From Cryptomeria japonica (lineage: Eukaryota > Streptophyta > Pinopsida > Cupressales > Cupressaceae), in assembly GCF_030272615.1 (NCBI RefSeq), contig NC_081410.1:286563957-286627956 (forward strand): a DNA stretch of 64,000 nt, read 5' to 3'. Under the pieces are notes generated by a model, which made no database searches, was not told the DNA's origin, and saw nothing but the letters and a program-made list of their open reading frames with translations. Numbering within the stretch: the stretch's first letter is position 1; every line of letters begins with the position of its first letter. This document shows, one piece after another, positions 56,055 to 64,000 of this stretch. The position numbers and the translations under genes were made by a program.

Positions 56055-57517
56055 GAAATACATATGGAATACAGCTCATAAGAAAGTCACAGTCATATGA
56101 TAAGAACTCCTAGACTTTAAAGTATCACCTGTAGCAACATCCTGAATAGTTTCAATGATAGCCAAACTAAGTTAGATATTGTTGTGAGAATGTCAACAGA
56201 TCACTATATAAAAGAGCACACAGGCTTATATAAGCAGTCACTCATTGTCAACAATGATTAGATACACTATGAAAGAACAATGATTACACCATACATCAGG
56301 TCTAAAGGAGCAGTTCCTGTCAAAAGTACAGTGTTTGCAATGAAAAGGATGTCATCAAATAACAGTGATTTATGAATAAAGCTACTACTTTTGAGATATC
56401 AAGCAAGGGCACTGTGGCCAAACATAAAGAATTCAGAGTTAGTATTGTCAAAACAAGATACCAAGGGCATCAAGTTTCATAAAACATTGTAAGCCAAAAA
56501 GTCATAGGTAGCTGCAAAACTAAGACAAATAGATTACAATACATATATTAAATATTAAAAATCCTAGAGGCTATAACAACAATGTTCAACTAAAACATGG
56601 AATACATAAAGATATGACGGTCCCAATCATAAACTAGTAAGTATAGGGTACAACAAATAAGCATAAAGAGCAGACCCGCAGAGGGTTCTGGAATAGTCAC
56701 ATCATACACATGGGTATGAAGAACCAAGATAGTGATAAAAATGTATTGAGAACAATTCCAATATCAAAGAGAAGATTTAAAGGGTTACAACTATCTAATC
56801 AAGTGACAACCCTTCAAAAATTGTCAATACAAAGTTCTTGTTAAAAGACCCAAGAATGATCAAGTTTTTTTTCTTATACATTTATGTTGATAGTAAAAAG
56901 AGTCATTGAAGAAAAAATCAGTCACAAACATAGAAGACAGTGCTGATAAAAGGAGCTCATATACAACGAATGCATAACATGCAAACTCGGAGCACAAATA
57001 TGAAGAATCGGTCAAAACCCTAAACATAAATGATAGCCTTTTAGTGCTAAGGAACCTATAATACTGATAAATTATAGATAGTTTATGGAGATTACTACAA
57101 TAAAGAAAAGGTCTATTCATGCCGTGAATATTTCTCACAATTTTAGGCCATCAAAGAATACCCATTGAGTACATAGCTGAAAACCTTAGAAATATGCATG
57201 CACCAAAACTAGATATTTCTACAAATAAATCCATTACAGAAGAAGAACAACAAATGATGATAGAATAATGGAAAATACCAGATAAAAAGGCTATCTCAAG
57301 CTTGCAAAGAAGATTCCAACTCAAAGAAAAAGAGTGCATGTTTCTACCAACATAGACTTTTCTCGAAGAAGCCACAGAAAGAAAAATGTGAAGATGCAAA
57401 TGCTTTTAGGGTTTGAACTTCTTTACATACCTTAACCTTTTCCCATGAGCTCTTATTTTTATTTTCTTACAAAGCAAGGCATGCATATAATTAAAAGCCA
57501 TGTTAGTGACTTTATGT
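56055..57517 (+). repeat. dispersed repeat, partner of 17811-19255
   Basis: Parallel to 17792-19255 from GGAAATACATAT to AGCCATGTTAGTGACT, with a few small indels. The left end is cut by the CACTA-type element; the right end passes into a different T-rich sequence. Confidence 0.8.
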
Positions 57518-59059
57518 CTTTGAGCCTAGGCAGATTTAGAAAAATCCATGTGCATAAAGAACTTTAAGTTTTTTTTAATTGTAAATTATAGCTTTAATAT
57601 ATATTGATTAAAGGTTTAATATATTAAACCCTAATCAACATATATTAAAGCTATAATAAGTGCACATTAATTTCTTTTGGAATTAAATTTTTAGTTTATA
57701 ATTTAATATTAATTTATTCATAAATTGATAATTAAATTATAAAATCAAAGTAAATAATAAAATAAAGGAAATTAAAATAAATTATTTTAATATCTAAAAT
57801 AAAGGGAGTTGTTTTATTTTTAATGTTAAAATAATGTTATTTTAAGAGAAGTGAAGAAGAGATAGAATGACATGCATTTTTAGAAACATAAAAGGAAATT
57901 TTCTTTTTATCAGCTATTTTTGGCATCAATTATCATGCAGGATTATAGAGAGGAGGTATTTTTGGCTTCAATGCTATATTTGGCTCATGATCCTACAGTT
58001 TTCAGTGGAAGGAGTCTTTGTCTTTTCTGAGACTATATTTGGTAGAGTGACAGTTCTATTTTCAACAGAGGGGGTGTTTTTTTGGTTCATAACCTTTTTT
58101 TTGGCACAATAGAGCATGCTGATTTTTGGAACAGGTTGTTTTTTCAGTGGAGCTATTTTGGGCAAGATTGGTAATTCTATATTTGGCAATGGGAGTTGTT
58201 TTTCATGCAACATCAGTTTGAGTCCTATTTTGAGCATTAGAGGCTATTTTTTATAGTATTACACATGAGTTTTTTAGGCTATTTTGGGCAAATTCACCCA
58301 AGGCTTTTTCTCATGTAGACTTTTCTATTAGGGTTTTTGAAGGAGATGTACATGATGGGCTCTATATATTCTCTCTCTCCTTCTTTTTTCCCTCTGGTTC
58401 TTTCTTTTTGCTTACACATACAACTAAAAGCATTGTATCTTATCACTTAGTAGTTTTTTAGTTATTGTAATAGAGTTCTATTTTATTCAGTTTTACAATA
58501 CAGAGTTATTTCTTTATCAGTATTCCTTGCTTTTTCACTGTCAGGTGAATGATTTGATAGAGTTATTGTGGTTTTTACAACCCTTTACTCTATCTCACTT
58601 TTTCTTTGCAAAAGTAGGATAATTTTAGAGTGATTCAGGTTGTGGGTTGTGTTCATCTATTTTTTAACTCCTTGCATCTTGTGAAAAATCACTTTTCCTA
58701 CATGCAAAATTTGGATAGCTTCAAACATCTTCACAAATTGTTTATGAATTGGGTGGTCTAATTGATTTGTGAAGTGTTTCATTTAGTATCACAGCTATTA
58801 TAGTTTTAGTGCAATAGTTTAAAACTCCATAATTTTGATGTATCACCTCCATTAGGATAGGTTTTTTGTCGCATGCAAGCCTTTTACCCTTTTCTCACAA
58901 GAAGTTAGCTGTAGGAGATCCACCAAGACAAGAAGCCAGCCTGGTCTCTAGAGATTCACCTTCAATTTGAGCAACCCACAGGCTCGAAGGTGTTTCCATG
59001 TTTCACAAGATTACTTGGTTTCACACTTAGCATCACGAGTGCAATCCTTCGTGACAACA
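57518..59059 (+). repeat. T-rich R-U5-like end of a Gypsy LTR
   Basis: It contains a TATA-like GGGCTCTATATATTCTCTCT near 58358. Its last 250 bp are related to the end of the plus-strand Gypsy 5' LTR (GTATCACCTCCATTAGGATA, GAAGCCAGCCTGG, GAGTGCAATCC, final GTGACAACA). No primer site follows, so with the preceding A-rich part it is a solo or 3' LTR rather than a 5' LTR. Confidence 0.45.
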
Positions 59060-61155
59060 AATAGCATTAAAGTGATGTTCCTATCATATTGATGAAACAA
59101 TAAGATAGATCAAAGTATCAAGGATGCACAAATTAGTGATAATATTGTTATAAGTTAGAAATAACAATCCTTACACAGAGGATACATTTCCAGATTTATT
59201 AAAAAAGAGAGACATGAAAAGGCTTTTAGAGGGTTTAATTAATAGTTAAACAAAAAAGGTGACAGTGAATGAGTATCCCTTCAAGAGTTCTCCCTACACA
59301 ATAAAGTAAGATAGCCCTATGGGAGAAGGTAATAGTTAGTAGCCCAAGAATAGAGAATTCCCTAACTTTTATTGAAGATAAAAGGCTTAATTTCAGATAT
59401 AGATTAACAAAAGTCCTAATACTGTGGTAAAGAAAGTTGACAATGAAATCAATAACAATGAATACCATTATCATGGTAAGAAACACATTGATGAACACCA
59501 TGCCCAATCTTCATAAAAAATTCACTTGTTGCAACCAAAGCTCCATGGTAAGAGTAGTCAAAGTGCAATCAAGGGAAGATGAATACAAAAACACAAGATG
59601 GAAATGAAATAAAGAGAATGAAAGCCACCATATAAATGAAAATGGGAAAATAAAGTAAGATAGCTCTACGTTCTGATAGGAATAATATGGTAGTTGATAG
59701 TCTATTGTAGAGATTGAAGAAAAGACTTTTCAAACCCTTACCATCTTATGAGATAAAGTGACAGATTTGTGGTCATTAGATCAGCAAAAAGACAATTACA
59801 TTTTAGGTCATAAAGATGCCATAATAGAATAAAGGAATTCTATATGAGCCGAATGACAGTGATTATGTACCATTAAAAAGATCTCAGTAAACAAAGATTA
59901 CTGTCCAAAAAAAGTTGTAGAGGATCATGACATTCAAGCAAAGACTATGACAACAATAAAATCTCTTGTCCATGTACCAAAAGATACCAAAGCAAAAGTC
60001 AAGCAGATAGAAGAGGTATAAAGTGAGTAATAAAGAGGACAGTAGCCCAAGCATGTAAACCTTAATAAAAATCCACAAAGCATAAATAAAGGGCTTGAGA
60101 ACAAGAACAATGTTCCTAGTCCAAATGGCAGTAACACAAGAAAAAGAGAAAGTATAAAGCACAAGCCCAATAACAAATCAAGAACAAAGATGTGAATGTA
60201 TCACCGTGGCAAGGTCAAGAGTAGAAAGGTAGTTTTCATATCACTATAAATGGCTTCTATTAGCACCAAAAAAGACAACACAAAAGTAAGGTATCATACA
60301 AGGGTTTGTGCCAATATTCACAAGCACAAAAATAATAGATAGTCTCTATCAACCAATAATACAGTCCCGTGAACGAACAATGACAACATCATCTGTCATA
60401 AAAATGTTAATATCTTCGTAGGGTAGTATTGATACTATTTTCATGGTAGTCACATGATTATGTTCAAAGAGGTGAAACAAAGGTATAATACTATTATGAA
60501 GTGAGATACGTGAAAACCCATATAAGGCAACACCAAACACTGAGTAGAATATAGTAGGTTTGCAATCACAACATTGCCTAATAGCTCAGCTTATTTGCAA
60601 TCCTTTATGAAAGAATAAAAGTCTGAGACAAAATTGTCATTTACAAGAGTTTGAAGAGGTCAATTTGTTTATAGGACAAAAAATGCATTCCAAAGTCCAA
60701 AGATCAATAGAACAATGAGTATTAGTATCCATGAGCATTCAAAGAGTTAAGAGTTACAAGTAATGATGATACATTTAGAAATGTTGACAGTGCTAAGGCA
60801 GATTTGCATGATTCAAAGGGTAGAAATACAATGAAGATAATCTTCTCCATACAAACTAGGAGCTATAAGAGGTCAATATGCAAATATTATGTCAATTACC
60901 CCATAACAGTCAAGACTTAGAGAATATTCCTAAGGAAAACCTAAATAGTGAACAATGAAGGATCATCATCCAAATAAGGAAATTATTAGTGGCAACCAAT
61001 ATAAAGTTAAGTGGTCAAAAGGTAGTTCATAATATTAAGACCAATAGTGATGCAGACACTACCCAAGATTGAGTGATATTTTTTGATGATATTAGAAGGG
61101 GGTCTATATAGGCTAATACTATGACAAATAAAGTCACAACATGTAGTCATATATA
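59060..61155. repeat. A-rich AGTCAT-type repeat sequence
   Basis: The plus strand is A-rich again, with AGTCA and CAAAG words and no coding potential, like 51531-54180. The LTR end at 59059 may be inserted into it. No domain was recognised. Confidence 0.4.
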
Positions 61156-61302
61156 TGTTGGCAATTTGGATGAATTGATTAAATGATGGCAACACCAGTT
61201 GTTTTGGTTATTTACTAGTTTCCAGCTAGTTCCGGTAGAGAAGATGGTTTATCATATTAATCCGGTATGATCTGGTATGCTTTGGTTTGTGGAATTGATT
61301 TG
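61156..61302 (+). repeat. Copia LTR fragment (outer end)
   Basis: It starts TGTTGGCAATTTGGATGAAT, like the LTR of element C (TGTTGGCATTTGCATGAAG), then ATGATGGCAACACC and repeated CCGGTA words typical of that LTR family. It is cut at 61302 by a Gypsy LTR, so about 150 bp remain in the window. Confidence 0.6.
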
Positions 61303-62085
61303 TGTAGACACCTAAAATTGTCATGTCTAATTAAATAAAAAAATTTATTTATTTAATTATTTTAGCCTAATTCTTCTATTAATTGAATAAATCCTTATTT
61401 ATTTAATTAATTCATTTATCCTCTTCTAGCCTTATTTCTCATTTAAATAAATATATTTATTTATTTAAATTACCCTTTATCTAAATTAAATAAATATCTT
61501 ATTTATTTAATTGATCCCACTTCTTCTATTAATTAAATAAATCTTTATTTATTTAATTAATCCATTAGCCTTTTCTACCCATGACACATGTCATTCATCT
61601 CTTAATTCATACACTACCTACCCTCTCATTATTTTATTATTTTCTTTACCTACCCTCTAATCATAGCCGACCTCTTTTACACCTCTCAATCTTATCCCTC
61701 CATTTCATATAGTGTCTTCTATATAAGGAGATGCTTCCTTCATTATCAAACCCTAACTAACTGACTGCTTGACCAATTGACTACACTACGCTTTGCACTT
61801 TCATATGCGATCCTACTTGCAACCACATTTTTGTTCTTTGTTGAGCTCTTGTGCACATAAAATCTAAGAGCAAATATATCAAGCAAGATCAATGGAGATA
61901 GGAAGAATGGAGATCCAAACCTTATTGGACATGTGATGGTATAATCTTTGTGATTTCATTTGATTTGCATTGTCTTAAGTAATCTTCATATGTTATGGTG
62001 GATCTTTGTTGTTGTTAGGCTAGGGTTTTGTGGTTGAATTCATTTAGTCTTTCATCATTATTGTTATCCATTTTCACCATATACA
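61303..62085 (+). repeat. 5' LTR of a third Gypsy
   Basis: TGTAGACACCTAAAATTGTC at the start and ACCATATACA at the end, directly followed by a Gypsy primer site. U3 is built of repeated TTATTTATTTAATTAAT blocks (61330-61560). TATA box at 61719-61728. Length is about 783 bp, much shorter than the other two Gypsy LTRs here. Confidence 0.75.
61719..61728 (+). promoter_or_regulatory. TATA box of third Gypsy LTR
   Basis: CTATATAAGG, about 360 bp before the LTR end, in a C/T-rich setting. It is the probable core promoter of the element. Confidence 0.6.
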
Positions 62086-62108
62086 TTTTGGCAAACTCGG
62101 TGGGACCC
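62086..62108 (+). other. primer-binding site of third Gypsy
   Basis: TTTTGGCAAACTCGGTGGGA right after the LTR end. Same type as at 23192 and 38082. Confidence 0.75.
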
Positions 62109-62199
62109 TTGTCCCTTTTGCATTTAACATCCTTGTTGTAGATTTTGTGTTTTGAAGTTGCAGATTTGACATTGTCGACAACATTTTGATATTTTTGCA

Positions 62200-62460
62200 T
62201 CTGCGTACTTTCGGATCATGTTTTTGGTTTTCTGACATCTAGGATCGCGTCTGCATCCTTGACAGTATTTTTTTTTTTTTTTTTTGCAGATTTTGGAAAT
62301 CGCGTTTGTGTTCCCTAGTCGCGTCTACGGGGTTTTCAGGTGCATCTGTGTCCAAAAGCCACGTCTGCATTCTGGAGCCATGTCTGTGTCTCATCTAAGA
62401 GCGTCTATGCCTAGAAGCTGTGTTTGTGTTTTTGATAACCGCGTCTGTGTGCACTTGTTT
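62200..62460 (+). repeat. GCGTCTGTGTC-like motif cluster 1
   Basis: About ten degenerate copies: CGCGTCTGCATC, CGCGTTTGTGTTC, CGCGTCTACGG, GCATCTGTGTCC, CACGTCTGCATTC, CATGTCTGTGTC, GCGTCTATGCC, GTGTTTGTGTT, CGCGTCTGTGTGC. Spacing is irregular, about 20-35 bp. Confidence 0.75.
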
Positions 62461-63659
62461 CATTTTGGGTTTCATTGATTCAGTTTTTAGTCATTCAGAT
62501 TTTCAGATCTGGTTTATTTTGAGCTAACATTTTCAGATCTAGCTAACAGAATTGGTGCAGCTTGTCTTGAAAGCAAAATCATTTTGTTGAAGGCCCCTAT
62601 TTTCACAAAGTCTTTTGGGTTTAAAATTTACCTAACTTGTGTGCTTGTAGGAAGGGGTGATCATTTGAAACAATCCAAACTACTAATAGATCTTTGTTGC
62701 AGGACCTTGGCAAGGGTTTTTTATATTTATTATCTACCTTGTTTTCATAGATTAGCAAACACTTCAATTGGTGCACTAAAATTGAACCATTGTCTTTTGT
62801 GTCTTGAGCAATAGGCTCTTTTTGTTTAATCTTTAGAGGGCCTGTCTCCCTGTGTGGTCATTAGGTCTACTAGTGAGGAGAGAATGACCCAAGTGGTAGC
62901 AAAAGAAAAGACATCTTCTTCCAAACCACTATAAATAACTGTATCCATGGTGAAAACTATGGATAACGTGTGCTGATTAGTTCATACCGACACTATGTCT
63001 CCCCATAAACCCATTTGATCAAATTTATTTGATCATTTGTAGGGCGTAACCCCTACCGGCTAGGAGCCTTCTGTATTTATAGAGCTAAAAGTGCCACATG
63101 TATGGCCACACGAGTGGATGCCCTTAATAGCACCTTTTTGTTTTAGAAGCCAAAATCCTTCTAGTTGTTGGGGCAGGAGGTCGGACCTCTGGTAGCGGCC
63201 CACACACATACGGTTCTTAGTAGAGATACAAAGTTCGCCACGAGGAGTTTTCATGGGGACTGATGCTTGGCTGCCCTGAGAAGTGAGTGCCAAGGGTGGA
63301 GTCAGTGGGATCAAGCATCTAAGTATCCGCTCTGAATAGCGTAGCCTCAGGGGAAACTCCATGTGGGATCAACAACTATTGTCTTGGCCAGCCATAAGAA
63401 TTGTGCTTGACTTATTTTGAACATTCAAACATTCAAGGACCAAATAACAAAACATTGTATCTTTTGTGTCTTCAAGTGTATGCAAAACAATTTTACATCA
63501 AACAACACACTTGTCTTTGAGTCATTTTGAGAGTCTAAACACTTGCAAACATTGAGTCTTCAACAATATTGTGTCCTCTTGTCATGAAAAACAGTCAAAC
63601 ATCCAGATTTGGTCACAACAAAACAACTTCACAGATTGGAAAAATTGCACAAAGTTTGT

Positions 63660-63880
63660 AGAAACGTGTCTGTGTCTGACAGACCCGTGTCTGTGTCATC
63701 TAAATGCGTCTGTGGAGGGCAAAAATGCGTCTGTGTCTTTTGAGCAACATTGCAACATCTCATAAACATGTCTATGTCTTATAGAATAGCGTCTGTGTCA
63801 TTTAAGCCTGTTTATGTCAGACAGAATAGTGTCTGTGTCATTTAAGCACGTCTGTGAAGTATATAGGAACGTCTGTGTTC
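63660..63880 (+). repeat. GCGTCTGTGTC-like motif cluster 2
   Basis: About ten copies: CGTGTCTGTGTC twice, GCGTCTGTGG, GCGTCTGTGTC, CATGTCTATGTC, GCGTCTGTGTC, TGTTTATGTC, GTGTCTGTGTC, CGTCTGTGAAG, CGTCTGTGTTC. Spacing is about 18-30 bp. TCATTTAAGC separates several of them. Confidence 0.8.
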
Positions 63881-64000
63881 AGGATTGAAAACTTTCATAA
63901 TTCAACAAACAAGAATAGTCAGTTTCAGACTTATTGAGCTTCCTAGGTTATCTCTTCAGGTTTTCATCTAGCATTCAACCTGTCTTTGGGTCTCACAAAG

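Larger units (their letters stand above)
62109..64000 (+). mobile_element. third Gypsy, untranslated leader (continues past window)
   Basis: Almost 1.9 kb after the primer site show no gag frame, so the leader is very long. It holds a T20 run (62268-62287), two clusters of a GCGTCTGTGTC-like motif, and between them a moderately GC-rich block (62820-63400) with text such as TCAGGGGAAACTCCATGTGG. Gag should lie beyond 64000. Confidence 0.6.

Noticed and set aside
18904-57399. Two 82-codon open frames (18904-19152 and 57151-57399, minus strand) of equal length and about 70 percent amino-acid identity
   Set aside because: They lie in the repeat pair that is similar at DNA level throughout. Most of the differences change the amino acid, so there is no sign of protein-level constraint.

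Overview
The window looks like intergenic DNA from a large, repeat-rich seed-plant genome, most likely a gymnosperm. This is an inference from composition: AT-rich sequence, stacked and decayed LTR retrotransposons, LTRs of 1.1 to 3.4 kb, and Copia gag-pol proteins that resemble conifer copies as I remember them. No intact host gene, rRNA, tRNA gene or CRISPR array is visible. Nearly every recognisable reading frame belongs to a retroelement, and almost all carry stops or frameshifts.

Layout. 1-10400: an old minus-strand Copia (gag and protease left) split by a younger 7.5-kb LTR element, element A (2628-10146). A has Copia-style LTRs and primer site, a zinc-knuckle gag, and a long second reading frame of unknown function, with no integrase or reverse transcriptase. 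10400-15400: non-coding debris with a CATCGGG minisatellite and a short minus-strand LTR candidate. 15400-23190: long A-rich then T-rich LTR-type repeats, with two exon-like islands on the minus strand. 23190-34512: plus-strand Gypsy (5' LTR, primer site, gag, protease, RNase H-like domain, reverse transcriptase), its gag split by a complete but decayed minus-strand Copia, element B (23751-30590). 34512-40848: a second Gypsy of related type on the minus strand, joined tail-to-tail to the first and lacking RT. Its 2.7-kb LTR has landed in the RT of element C, a third Copia on the minus strand (40849-45210). 45211-51530: no genes; it holds a tRNA-derived SINE with perfect target duplications, a 33-bp tandem repeat and a GC-rich repeat island. 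51530-61155: A-rich repeats, a large TA/CA microsatellite, a CACTA-type transposon end, and an LTR end related to that of the plus-strand Gypsy. 61156-64000: a Copia LTR fragment cut by the 5' LTR of another Gypsy, whose leader runs off the window and carries some twenty copies of a GCGTCTGTGTC-like motif.

The two observations most worth follow-up are: (1) a Gypsy architecture in which an RNase H-like domain with all four D-E-D-D acidic positions lies between protease and reverse transcriptase, seen in two diverged copies; and (2) element A, apparently non-autonomous, which couples a coiled-coil/zinc-knuckle gag to a roughly 1000-codon reading frame of unknown role. The nesting order can be read from target-site duplications that restore the frames of the interrupted genes.
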